Part shown: positions 14,510 to 22,431 of the stretch, piece by piece
Numbering within the stretch: the first letter of the stretch is position 1
How the letters are laid out: every line of letters starts with the position of its first letter
From: a virus
IMG/VR virus record: IMGVR_UViG_3300033064_001044
Span: 1 to 64,000 of that record
Length of the DNA: 64,000 nucleotides
Reading direction: 5' to 3' (one strand)
The notes under the pieces: generated by a model
What the model was told of the DNA's origin: nothing
Database searches by the model: none
What the model saw: the letters and a program-made list of their open reading frames with translations, nothing else
Position numbers and translations under genes: made by a program

Positions 14510-15835
14510 ATGGCGTATGTAGTTACCCGAAATAAACGGCATACAGGCTATTACCGCAGAAGCGGTAAGGTTCAGAGTGCTGGAACTTATGGCACTAGAG
14601 CCAAAGCCTTGAACTCTGCCCTGCTCGCAGAGGAAGGCATAGTCTCAACTAACCCCGAACTAATTACAACCCTTGAAGCCTATGTAAAAGATTGGCTCAT
14701 CAACCGAACAGATGTTCGGGTAATAACAAAGAAAACTTATGCCATAACTCTAAAGAAGTATGCCCTACCTTCTTTGGGTCATAGACAAGTAACAGGCATA
14801 ACTCGTAAAGATGTTAGGCAACTTATAGAGAAGTTGCTCTCCGAAGGTATAAGTCCTGCCACAGTTTCCCATGTAAAAACAGCGTTGGGTTCTGTGTTCA
14901 GGCAACTCGTTGAGGAAGAACAAATCCCCGCAAACCCTACGCATGGCATAAAGATAAAGACTTCTAAAGCAGACCCCACAAGTTCTTTAGAGCCTTCAGA
15001 TTTCAAAAAAATTGTTGAGTCCCTGGAAACTGAAGGGGCAAAGATGTTTGCTCAATTCTTAGTTGCTTCAGGCTGCCGATTTGGAGAAGCCACAGAACTA
15101 AGAGTAAAAGACTTCAACTTCAAGTCAAAAGAAGTTTATGTTCGTAGAACTGTGAGTGATGTAGGCAAAGCCTTGAACAATGGAAGCCGTTTCCTTATCG
15201 TGCCTTCAACAAAGAACGGGCATAAACGCACAGTAATCATCAACAAAAGCCTCAATGAAGCCCTAAAGAAGTATGTTCGGGATAGAAAATTAGGGGCTAA
15301 TGATTTGCTGTTTTCCAAAGCCTTAGTGATAGAGTTTGGTAAAATAGTGACCACAGGTAGTCAATTGGAAAGGACTAAGAAGCCCTATACCGTTGGAAGT
15401 AGACTATTCCAACACGCAACTCCGTACTCGTACAATGTCGGTGGGTGTAGGTGTGACCTGTGTAAACAAGCGGTCAGTAAGTATCGCAAACAATACAGAG
15501 AGGACAAATCAAAAGGTAGAGAAAGCCTAAGCCAAAGCCTTAGTCAAAGCCAAAGCCTTGACCAAAGCCTTGACCAAAGCCACCTCAGTCGTGACAAGTG
15601 GAGAACCACTTGGAACAAAGCCATAGAAAAGTCAGGTATTGGTTGGTATCCAAGAACGCATGACCTAAGACATGCCAACGCTACTCAACTCCTAAAGAGT
15701 GGGGTAGATGTGCATGAGGTCAAAGAGCGTTTGGGTCATCAGTCAATCACAACGACAGAGCGGTATCTACACCGTCTCCGTCACCAAAGTTCAAATGCTG
15801 CGGAAGCAGTAAATGATTACTTTGGGGAAAGGTGA
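14510..15835 (+). CDS. int: Tyrosine integrase with cysteine-motif insertion
   Basis: 441 residues from ATG 14510 (GAGGAGAGG upstream). An Arm-type N-terminus and core-binding domain (about 50-145) precede the catalytic domain: R190 (CRFGEATELR), Lys in TKNGHKR (about 235-239), H384-x-x-R387 (THDLRH), H410 (LGHQS) and Tyr419 (TERYLHR), so the active site is complete. Unusually, the region before box II holds a C-R-C-x-x-C motif (313-318) followed by K/R-rich sequence and a low-complexity Ser/Gln/Leu repeat (about 339-359) encoded by tandem CAAAGCC-type units. The enzyme should catalyse site-specific integration and excision with the nearby excisionase-like protein. Confidence 0.92.
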   Translation: MAYVVTRNKRHTGYYRRSGKVQSAGTYGTRAKALNSALLAEEGIVSTNPELITTLEAYVKDWLINRTDVRVITKKTYAITLKKYALPSLGHRQVTGITRKDVRQLIEKLLSEGISPATVSHVKTALGSVFRQLVEEEQIPANPTHGIKIKTSKADPTSSLEPSDFKKIVESLETEGAKMFAQFLVASGCRFGEATELRVKDFNFKSKEVYVRRTVSDVGKALNNGSRFLIVPSTKNGHKRTVIINKSLNEALKKYVRDRKLGANDLLFSKALVIEFGKIVTTGSQLERTKKPYTVGSRLFQHATPYSYNVGGCRCDLCKQAVSKYRKQYREDKSKGRESLSQSLSQSQSLDQSLDQSHLSRDKWRTTWNKAIEKSGIGWYPRTHDLRHANATQLLKSGVDVHEVKERLGHQSITTTERYLHRLRHQSSNAAEAVNDYFGER

Positions 15836-15841
15836 GAAACT

Positions 15842-16405
15842 ATGAAACTAACACAACGCGGAAAAAAAGTAGTTGTTATCGCAACTATAACAGTAGCAAG
15901 TTCATTGTTCTTTAGCGGTTTTGCAATTGCTAAAGCACTTGAACCTTCGAAGGTAGTGGTTGTACAGCCAGTTCAACCCGCCCAATCAACAGTCGAGAAA
16001 TCTCTAAAAGTAAGTCCGTCAGATAAGTTGGAAGAGTTGAGGCAAAAGCCTCAACTAACAAGACTTGAATTGAAAGCCTTACTAAAGGAAGTTGGGTTTG
16101 AGGGTAAAGCCTTGAGCCAAGCATGGGCTATTGCTATGCGTGAGAGTCGTGGTCGTTCTATTGCCTTCAATGGTAATGAAGAGACAGGCGATAACTCTTA
16201 TGGACTCTTTCAAATAAACATGATTGGGAAAATGGGAGATGTACGCAGAGATAAGTTCAGCATGGTATCTAATGCAATGCTTTTAGACCCTGTGACAAAT
16301 GCCCAAATTGCTCATTACATGAGCAAGGGTGGTGAAGATTGGTCAGCATGGAAAGGTATGACACCTCGTGCTAAAGAATGGCTAAAATCTTTTCCTAAAA
16401 ACTAA
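15842..16405 (+). CDS. Membrane-anchored lysozyme/transglycosylase-like protein
   Basis: 187 residues. One N-terminal hydrophobic helix (about 9-31), with basic residues before it, anchors or exports the protein. The C-terminal half is a lysozyme-like fold: Glu101 in AMRESRG, then GDNSYGLFQINM (117-128) and a late NAQIAHYMSKGGEDWSAW, as in SLT/goose-lysozyme-like domains. It probably cleaves the glycan strands of peptidoglycan outside the membrane. It sits seven bases after the integrase rather than with tail or lysis genes, so it could be the endolysin, a SAR-type endolysin or a host-surface-modifying factor. A terminator follows. Confidence 0.8.
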   Translation: MKLTQRGKKVVVIATITVASSLFFSGFAIAKALEPSKVVVVQPVQPAQSTVEKSLKVSPSDKLEELRQKPQLTRLELKALLKEVGFEGKALSQAWAIAMRESRGRSIAFNGNEETGDNSYGLFQINMIGKMGDVRRDKFSMVSNAMLLDPVTNAQIAHYMSKGGEDWSAWKGMTPRAKEWLKSFPKN

Positions 16406-16411
16406 ATAAAG

Positions 16412-16446
16412 GAAAGCCCTCCTGTGTTGGTGACAGGAGGGCTTTC
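16412..16446 (+). terminator. Rho-independent terminator-like hairpin
   Basis: GAAAGCCCTCCTGT and ACAGGAGGGCTTTC form a perfect 14-base stem with a seven-base loop, followed by only a weak T run (TGTT). It ends the integrase-lysozyme transcript. Confidence 0.8.
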
Positions 16447-16481
16447 TGTTAGGATTACAGTTCTACAAAAGGAGAAAGCCT

Positions 16482-16640
16482 GTGGGCAAGCACTTAGATA
16501 AAATACAAGCAGCATTATTAGTTAGACAAGCAAGTATGCCAAAAGGAGAAGGATTCAAAAAACCTGGAAGCATGAACCCACGAAAAACGGGTTACATGAG
16601 CATAAGGTCAGACCAAGCAAAGAAGATTTTAGGTAAGTAA
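16482..16640 (+). CDS. 52-residue basic protein, GTG start
   Basis: GGAG at 16471-16474 precedes GTG 16482. The product is basic and Gly/Lys-rich (MPKGEGFKKPGSMNPRKTGY) and is bounded by two terminators, which supports a separate transcription unit. No family recognised. Confidence 0.55.
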   Translation: MGKHLDKIQAALLVRQASMPKGEGFKKPGSMNPRKTGYMSIRSDQAKKILGK

Positions 16641-16648
16641 TAATTACT

Positions 16649-16685
16649 AAAGACCCATTAGCCAAGTGCTAGTGGGTCTTTTTTT
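16649..16685 (+). terminator. Rho-independent terminator
   Basis: AAAGACCCATTAGC and GCTAGTGGGTCTTT form a 14-base stem with one G-U pair, followed by seven T (from 16679). It ends the small gene at 16482. Confidence 0.9.
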
Positions 16686-16693
16686 GTATCATA

Positions 16694-17086
16694 ATGAGCA
16701 TGGAAGCAATGCCTTTAGCACATGCAGGAGACCGTTCGTTCGAAAGAGACGTGTCTTGGCCCGCAGTTCAGCATGTTGTAAAGCATGGACAGCAAACAGA
16801 GCAAGACAACGGAAACATAAAGCATGTGGGGTATCACAAGAGCGATACTGACCACGAATACACCGTTGTAACAACTCCACACCCTAAGCACATTGTTACA
16901 GTTTTTAAAAATTACCAGCCTTTAGAGAAACTTCTTTCCGAAAGACAACAGGCAAACAAAGACGAAGCCTCAGCCAGAGGTGTTGAACAAGAGAAGGTAA
17001 ATACTTCTGCTCGTCGTAAAAAACTACAACTAGAGAAGAAGCGTTTGCGTTCTGCTAAAAACAATAACAAAAATACAGGTAAGTAA
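16694..17086 (+). CDS. DUF4258-like protein
   Basis: 130 residues. MPLAHAGDRSFERDVSW (about 6-22), VVKHGQQT, and a late IVTVFK (about 65-70) match the outline of DUF4258 domains, small RelE/HigB-like-sized folds sometimes found next to antitoxins. The C-terminal 60 residues are a basic Lys/Arg/Gln-rich tail. No antitoxin-like partner is evident. There is no clear RBS: the start (ATG 16694 or 16700) lies directly behind a terminator and a TATCAT hexamer, so a leaderless transcript is possible. Convergent with the ribonucleotide reductase gene, three bases apart. Confidence 0.6.
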   Translation: MSMEAMPLAHAGDRSFERDVSWPAVQHVVKHGQQTEQDNGNIKHVGYHKSDTDHEYTVVTTPHPKHIVTVFKNYQPLEKLLSERQQANKDEASARGVEQEKVNTSARRKKLQLEKKRLRSAKNNNKNTGK

Positions 17087-17089
17087 GTA

Positions 17090-19126
17090 TTAGTTGTCTT
17101 TGATTAGTTTGACTTCACAGAAGTCTGTGGTGCAGTAAGCCTCTCCTATAGCGTCAGAAGCCATACCTGCGTACACACCTGAAAAATCTATAGGCATAAG
17201 GTTCATGCGACTTTCTTCATACTCAGCCTCAGTAATTTGTGTGTAAGGCATTTGAGGATACACAGCGTTACCCATAGGCAAGAAAGAGATTGTCTTTAGT
17301 TGTCCATCGTGCATGTGAAGGATTGAAGCAATAGAGTCTGATTCCTTCTCAGGGTCAAAGGTTACAGTTACAGAGACAGAGTTATCTGACCAGTATCGTT
17401 GAGTTACAACTGCTAAAGCAACCTTCTCATAGACAGAGACTTCTTTCTCTGCTCTCTTAGCGGTAGTCTCAATAGGAAAGAACACAACAGAAGTTGTATC
17501 AGGAGATTCAGAAGCAGGTTCAACTCTGTAGTTACCCATTTTGAAAAGCGGAAGCATTGGGTCAGAGTTAGCAAAACGAATTGCTCTATTAAAGAACTTA
17601 CCACCTGAAGCCCAATGAACTCCAGGACTTTCACCAGCAAGGATTGAAACTGTGCCCGAAGGCTTTACTGTTGTCATCTTGATTGACTGACGAATACCAA
17701 GCCATTCAGAGTAAGACTCGTCATAAGCCTTGACTGTAGCGTAACCAGCGTCAAGCCAATCACGAAGCACAGTCCAACCATTGTTATCTGCAAAGTTAGC
17801 AATACCTGAAATAGAAGTTCCAATACGACGATTGCGTTGCATGATTGCGTTGGTTTCTTCCCAATGTGTAGGAAGAAGAGTTACAGTCTTTGCATACAGA
17901 TAAGCAAACTTCAATGTTCTTTTAAAATCTTCTAAAGAGTCGTGGCGACCTAAGTAAGTCTCAACCAAAGTACAGCACTCAAAAGACTCAAGGCTTTGTT
18001 CAGCACAAGGGTTGTACCCTGTTACACGCCAGTCTTTGTTGTTAGGTGGGTCAATGAGACGACCATACTTGCGTGATACATCCATCCACACAACTCCAGG
18101 CTCACCGTTACGAACAATGCCGTCAATAATCTTAGAGAAGTCTGAACCGACCTTAGCCTCTACAGAGTTGTTACTCATCCAAGCCCAACCAGGATTGGCA
18201 GGGTCATAAGAGTTACGCTCAGGATAGACCTCAGAGTTCTTTAGGTTTAAGAAGTCCTCATCGTCAATGCGACCAATAAGAAGTTCTGCTGAACGGCGAA
18301 CGTTGCCTGAAACTACGCATACGCCAATAAGGTTTCCAATGTCAGCAAGGTCTTTGCGGGTAACTTTCTCTCCAGAACGACCTTTAAACAAGTTCTCAAT
18401 GTGGTTGTGTAACTTCTTTAGAGGTTCATGTCCTGCTGCCGTGCCACCAAAAATTTTGATAGGAGCACCTGCTGGGCGAATCAAAGAGTAGTCAAAGCGT
18501 TGCATAGGTTGTTCAGGCTTTAGGTAAGCGTTTATTAAAGAAGTTACAGACTCAACCCAACCTTCTCTGGTATCTGGGATTACGGTTGTTTCTTCTTCAG
18601 CCTTTGGCTCGTAGATAGAGAACTCTTTGTCAGCACCCTTATCGTCAAAGCCAACACCTACTCCAAGCATGGAAGCCTCCATGAGAAAGGCAAAAGGCTT
18701 GGCTGGATTGTTCTTGGTCATTTCGTTAGTGGATACGAAGGCACAGTTCTGTAGGGCTGCGGAGTTACGCTGTTCATTGACTAAGGGTGTTCCCATCATC
18801 CACAGACCTCGACCAGGTGGAGTCCACTTCAACTCAAAAAGACGGTCGAAGGCTTCTTTAGCAGAAGCCTGAGCCTTTGCGTCATTCCATGGAAGACGCT
18901 GGGATTTAGCATGGTCTTTCTGAAGCGAGTACATGCCGTTGATTACACGCTCACATACATCAACCCAAGTCTCTTTCGTCCCATCGGATTTTAAACGAGA
19001 GTAAGTTCTTAAGAAGGTAATCTCTCCAACCGAGTTACCTGCAGCATCTCGGTATCCGAAAGGGGCTTTCTTAGAACGGTAACTGGTTACAAAATCTTCG
19101 GTAAGTTTGAAAGAAAATAGGGACAT
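17090..19126 (-). CDS. nrdJ: Adenosylcobalamin-dependent (class II) ribonucleoside-triphosphate reductase
   Basis: 678 residues, of the monomeric Lactobacillus-type class II family. Catalytic residues are in place: Cys128 (LQNCAF), Cys374 and Glu376 in NPCAEQ, Cys385, and the C-terminal redox pair C665-x4-C670 (YCTTDFCEVK). It reduces ribonucleoside triphosphates to deoxyribonucleotides with B12 as radical source and needs no second subunit, supplying dNTPs for phage replication. It depends on host or environmental B12. The upstream gap carries an inverted pair of CTGATAACAG elements that may regulate it. Confidence 0.95.
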   Translation of the reverse strand: MSLFSFKLTEDFVTSYRSKKAPFGYRDAAGNSVGEITFLRTYSRLKSDGTKETWVDVCERVINGMYSLQKDHAKSQRLPWNDAKAQASAKEAFDRLFELKWTPPGRGLWMMGTPLVNEQRNSAALQNCAFVSTNEMTKNNPAKPFAFLMEASMLGVGVGFDDKGADKEFSIYEPKAEEETTVIPDTREGWVESVTSLINAYLKPEQPMQRFDYSLIRPAGAPIKIFGGTAAGHEPLKKLHNHIENLFKGRSGEKVTRKDLADIGNLIGVCVVSGNVRRSAELLIGRIDDEDFLNLKNSEVYPERNSYDPANPGWAWMSNNSVEAKVGSDFSKIIDGIVRNGEPGVVWMDVSRKYGRLIDPPNNKDWRVTGYNPCAEQSLESFECCTLVETYLGRHDSLEDFKRTLKFAYLYAKTVTLLPTHWEETNAIMQRNRRIGTSISGIANFADNNGWTVLRDWLDAGYATVKAYDESYSEWLGIRQSIKMTTVKPSGTVSILAGESPGVHWASGGKFFNRAIRFANSDPMLPLFKMGNYRVEPASESPDTTSVVFFPIETTAKRAEKEVSVYEKVALAVVTQRYWSDNSVSVTVTFDPEKESDSIASILHMHDGQLKTISFLPMGNAVYPQMPYTQITEAEYEESRMNLMPIDFSGVYAGMASDAIGEAYCTTDFCEVKLIKDN

Positions 19127-19198
19127 AAGGAGAGCCTTTCGGGTTGGATTTAAATAAAGATAAGGGGCAATTTAATCGTACTTGTACTACTCACACAC

Positions 19199-19248
19199 CT
19201 GATAACAGCGACTACCCAAGTTCAATACTTCAGTAGCACTGTTATCAG
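19199..19248 (-). promoter_or_regulatory. Inverted CTGATAACAG repeats upstream of the reductase
   Basis: CTGATAACAG at 19199-19208 and CTGTTATCAG at 19239-19248 form a perfect 10-base inverted repeat separated by 30 bases in the gap upstream of the reductase gene. Two more copies lie inside the next gene (19854-19863 and 19911-19920). The element does not resemble the NrdR box as I know it. A regulator site is likely but unproven. Confidence 0.5.
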
Positions 19249-19252
19249 ATAA

Positions 19253-20770
19253 TTACTCTAGGCTTTGTTGAATGATTTTGTTAGTTTCATTAGCGGTCAA
19301 ACCACCGTTTGGAAGGTCTTTTAGAGCCTGTGCTCTGTCACCAAAAATGGCTGAAAGTACTCCTCCTGACGACTGCCGTTCAGCAGTAATTCTAATGAAC
19401 TCTCGGTTCTCTTCTAACTCTTTCATGCCCTTGACCAGTTTGAAAAGACGGTCAATTTCCTGTGATGTGTTTGGGTCAGGGTAACCACCATTGAGTTCTT
19501 CTGCAAACCGAGAGAAAGCAACTCTTGCTCCCTGCATCTCAATAACAGTATTTAATAAGGCTTTTAATTGTTCTTTAGTCTTTATCTCAACAGGTAGGTT
19601 GAAGGCACAACTGTTCTGAGGTTTGAAGGCTGGACAGTTAGAAGCAACGAAACAGGTGTCACATTGTCTTAGAGAAGTCCCTGTTGTTTGAACCATTGGA
19701 ACGTCTTTAAGGACTTCGTTACCCTCGTCATCGACATCAACAATGGTCTTCATTTTGTAACCAAAGACAGGGAGGTTTGTTATCTCTTCTGGGTCTCTTT
19801 CTATGAGTTTTTTAGGCTCTTCAAGTGCTGAATCTTTCCGCACTTCAAGGTCACTGTTATCAGAAGCACCCCCCCATGTTTCCGCGAAAGTACTCATAAG
19901 GGGTGTATCGCTGTTATCAGATAATAAGGGGTCATTACCGCCTTCAATAATGTGAAGGTCAGGGCGTTTTTTATCCATTGAGGACTCCAATTGTTTGTAA
20001 GACCATACGGCAATCTTAGATGACTCAACGCCATCGTTTTCTAAAAACTCCTCAAAGTCTAGTCCTGCTTTGGTTACTACGGCTTTATACCGTGGTCTGG
20101 CTTGAGCCATCATCTTTTTAGGGTAACGAACAATCTGCTTGCCATCCCAAATGATGGTCTCACCGTTTCGCATAGGAGACAGCCATGAAAGGGTTGTGGA
20201 GGTTGAAAAAGGTATCTGACGTAGGTTGTCTGGCTTGGCTGAACCTAGAGCGTGGAACTTCGTACCCTGCTGGGCTACAAGGGCTTTTGTGACCCCTGCA
20301 AGGGTCGTAACAGACTCAATAGTGGCGTGGGGTATGGCGACATTACGATAGGTCTTAGACCACTCTCTGAGGCTTTGAAGCCCGTAAACCTCATGCCAAA
20401 CAACCCACAGTTTTGGGTCGTGTTCGTAAGAGGCTCGCTCTTGAAGTACCCAATCTAACCCCAAAACCTGTGAGTCAAACTCAACAAACCCACTGATGCG
20501 TTCCAGGTTGTTTGCTACAAAATCTTGGTATTCGGCTGCTAAAGAAGTTAGTTCTCTCATTGAGAGGTTATCTCTTTCTGCCTGGGCCACACCAGAGTCT
20601 AAGATGACTTTAACTTCTTCTGGGAAATGCTCAGAGACTAGCCACAACTTAGTCTTTGGAAGGTATCTCTTCTTTAGAGCGTAAAACGACAGGCTCATAA
20701 CTTCTACAGACATTCCTTCTAGAAGGGTACGGTTGCTACCAACCTCTGCTCCACCAAAAATAATCTTCAT
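19253..20770 (-). CDS. TGT/DpdA-like TIM-barrel protein fused to a cysteine-rich domain
   Basis: 505 residues. Residues 1-230 look like a tRNA-guanine transglycosylase-type barrel: KIIFGGAEVGSNR start, LDSGVAQAE (about 57-65), FVEFDSQVLGLDW, WHEVYGLQ and KFHALGSAKPDNLRQIPFS (about 171-189). Similar phage proteins (DpdA types) insert 7-deazaguanines into DNA, others act on tRNA. The second half has CDTCFVASNCP followed by a further Cys eight residues on (about 365-383), then a helical domain (AFSRFAEELNGGYPDP) familiar as a separate actinophage protein, so this looks like a fusion. No preQ0 synthesis genes are in the window. Modification of phage DNA is inference. Confidence 0.6.
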   Translation of the reverse strand: MKIIFGGAEVGSNRTLLEGMSVEVMSLSFYALKKRYLPKTKLWLVSEHFPEEVKVILDSGVAQAERDNLSMRELTSLAAEYQDFVANNLERISGFVEFDSQVLGLDWVLQERASYEHDPKLWVVWHEVYGLQSLREWSKTYRNVAIPHATIESVTTLAGVTKALVAQQGTKFHALGSAKPDNLRQIPFSTSTTLSWLSPMRNGETIIWDGKQIVRYPKKMMAQARPRYKAVVTKAGLDFEEFLENDGVESSKIAVWSYKQLESSMDKKRPDLHIIEGGNDPLLSDNSDTPLMSTFAETWGGASDNSDLEVRKDSALEEPKKLIERDPEEITNLPVFGYKMKTIVDVDDEGNEVLKDVPMVQTTGTSLRQCDTCFVASNCPAFKPQNSCAFNLPVEIKTKEQLKALLNTVIEMQGARVAFSRFAEELNGGYPDPNTSQEIDRLFKLVKGMKELEENREFIRITAERQSSGGVLSAIFGDRAQALKDLPNGGLTANETNKIIQQSLE

Positions 20771-21258
20771 TAGTCATACCTGATAAATGATGTGTCTGCT
20801 TTTGAAGCGTCTAAAGAACGCTTGATGTTTCTTTTGGTTATCACTGCTTCTATAGAATCCCAAGCCCGAACCTTTGTGGGTGAATCTGGGCGATTAGATA
20901 GGTTCATAGTGTCTGGATTAGCAAACAATAAAGAAGGTAGCCCTTGCCCAAAGGTCCAAGCACATAGCCCTGGGTCTGCACTTACAACTAACTCCACAGG
21001 ATTTTTTGACCGTGCTAAATTAACTTGGCGTTGCCCTAGTTCTTCACCAATTAACTCGTAGGTGTTGTCTATCAACTCATCGTATCCAATGAATCCATTG
21101 ACCATAAGCCAATGCTCTGCGTCTTTCTTAGACCAAGAGGTAAATATTGCTACACGATTGTTTGTTCTTAAGGCATAGTAAAGGAGAGCACCAGTTCTAT
21201 TTGGATTGTCTGTGTTATCCGAACTTAGTACCCCTTCTAGTGCTACGAGTATGTTCAC
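20770..21258 (-). CDS. Degenerate HAD-like actinophage protein
   Basis: 162 residues. MNILVALEGVL is placed like the HAD motif I (D-x-D-x-T/V) but the nucleophile Asp is Ala, so it is probably not a phosphatase. FTSWSKKDAEHW follows like motif II. Its start abuts the stop of the TGT-like gene (shared base 20770), suggesting coupled function. Role unknown. Confidence 0.55.
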   Translation of the reverse strand: MNILVALEGVLSSDNTDNPNRTGALLYYALRTNNRVAIFTSWSKKDAEHWLMVNGFIGYDELIDNTYELIGEELGQRQVNLARSKNPVELVVSADPGLCAWTFGQGLPSLLFANPDTMNLSNRPDSPTKVRAWDSIEAVITKRNIKRSLDASKADTSFIRYD

Positions 21259-21264
21259 TTAGTC

Positions 21265-22206
21265 CTATCTTCCCGCCCTATACGTTAAGGCTCTTCGCAC
21301 CAACGTTCTATCGTCAGGTAGCGTAACTCCGTAAGTCTGTAGTTCGTTTGACTCTTTAACGGAGTCTAAATAATCTTTTAATGTTTTAAGAGCAACAATC
21401 GTTCCAAGTCTTTTCCCTGCTTGCCAACGATAGTTATAAAAATCTCCGTAACCTTCTCCTGTTTCAGAAAAGGCTTTTTTACGACTGCTGTGTATGTCTT
21501 CCCACAACGCAGAGGCTTGTTCTAGTAGAGCCATTAGTTGAACTTCGGCATTTCTACGACCAGCAGGATTAACGGCTGCTTGTAAAGTAGTAACAATCTG
21601 TGAGTAACGAGAGACTATTTCAAGAGCCTTGTCACGGTCTTTTTCTGCTGCTTGTTCCCACGCAGGTTGGTCAGCACCATGAGCATCTGGGTTGGGGTGG
21701 ACAGTCCATTCGCTATGAGTTAAATCGTATGCAGCATAAGGTTTAATAATTCTAATATCTGTAGCACCAGGATTAACGTAGAAGGTAACTTCAAAACCTT
21801 CCCAACGTTTAGTGTTGGGCATCAACCCCACTCTAAAGTCTTCGTTTAACATTCGGCTAATTTCAACATCTGATAACCCCATGTAGTCTGGGTTTAATTT
21901 TTTAAAGGTGAGGTAATCAACCCCAACAAGAACATCTAGGTCTCCTGGGTCACGCTGTACTTTCCATTGGTAAGAAACACCAGAACCAGCAATCCAAGTT
22001 GTTGACCAAAGATTGGGGTACATGTATTTTGTAGCCAAAAAGTCATTTAACATTCTTAACAGACTATTGCGTACCCAACCTTTTAATACATCTCCGTCAA
22101 ATAACACTGGGTCAAGGGTTTTTTCGGGTTCGCTAAAATACGAAGTGGTTGACTCTGCCAAAGTGACTGAGCCAACCACCCGATTTAGAGCGTCGTTGCG
22201 GTTCAT
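21265..22206 (-). CDS. Nucleotidyltransferase-fold protein
   Basis: 313 residues. WIAGSGVSYQWKVQRDPGDLDVLVGV (about 71-97, broken here by its central QRDPG) contains the G-S ... D-x-D signature of the polymerase-beta-like nucleotidyltransferase fold. A second acidic position in TDIRII (about 149-154) would be the third metal ligand. Substrate unknown: tRNA, protein or small molecule. It lies in the same leftward run as the TGT-like and HAD-like genes, six bases upstream of the latter. Confidence 0.65.
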   Translation of the reverse strand: MNRNDALNRVVGSVTLAESTTSYFSEPEKTLDPVLFDGDVLKGWVRNSLLRMLNDFLATKYMYPNLWSTTWIAGSGVSYQWKVQRDPGDLDVLVGVDYLTFKKLNPDYMGLSDVEISRMLNEDFRVGLMPNTKRWEGFEVTFYVNPGATDIRIIKPYAAYDLTHSEWTVHPNPDAHGADQPAWEQAAEKDRDKALEIVSRYSQIVTTLQAAVNPAGRRNAEVQLMALLEQASALWEDIHSSRKKAFSETGEGYGDFYNYRWQAGKRLGTIVALKTLKDYLDSVKESNELQTYGVTLPDDRTLVRRALTYRAGR

Positions 22207-22215
22207 GCTTTTAGT

Positions 22216-22431
22216 TTACTCGTCATTGTCCTCGTTGAAAGGCTGGATGAATCTCTTTTTCATTGGTCTGTGTGCTTCATTCTCTACAGAAGGTGGTTTG
22301 ATAAACCCACACGTTGTATGAGCAGCAGTAAACCTATGGGTGAGATGCCAGATTTGTTCGCTTTCTTTGTCATCTCCTGCAATGGAAATGGAACTTTCAC
22401 AGCCTCCACAAGACATCTCTATAGTAATCAT
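22216..22431 (-). CDS. Small protein with CGGC motif
   Basis: 71 residues. CGGC at residues 8-11 and a later HxxxC (about 36-41) suggest a metal site; the tail is basic then acidic. Start ATG 22431 shares a base with the stop of the next gene upstream. Function unknown. Confidence 0.65.
   Translation of the reverse strand: MITIEMSCGGCESSISIAGDDKESEQIWHLTHRFTAAHTTCGFIKPPSVENEAHRPMKKRFIQPFNEDNDE

Noticed and set aside
14381-14510. attP core next to the integrase
   Set aside because: The gap is occupied by a terminator, a palindrome and a promoter; without the host sequence no core can be identified.
3443-15288. TTCGGGATAGAAA as a conserved peptide motif (F-G-I-E)
   Set aside because: The motif is read in three frames and also lies between genes, so a peptide explanation fails.
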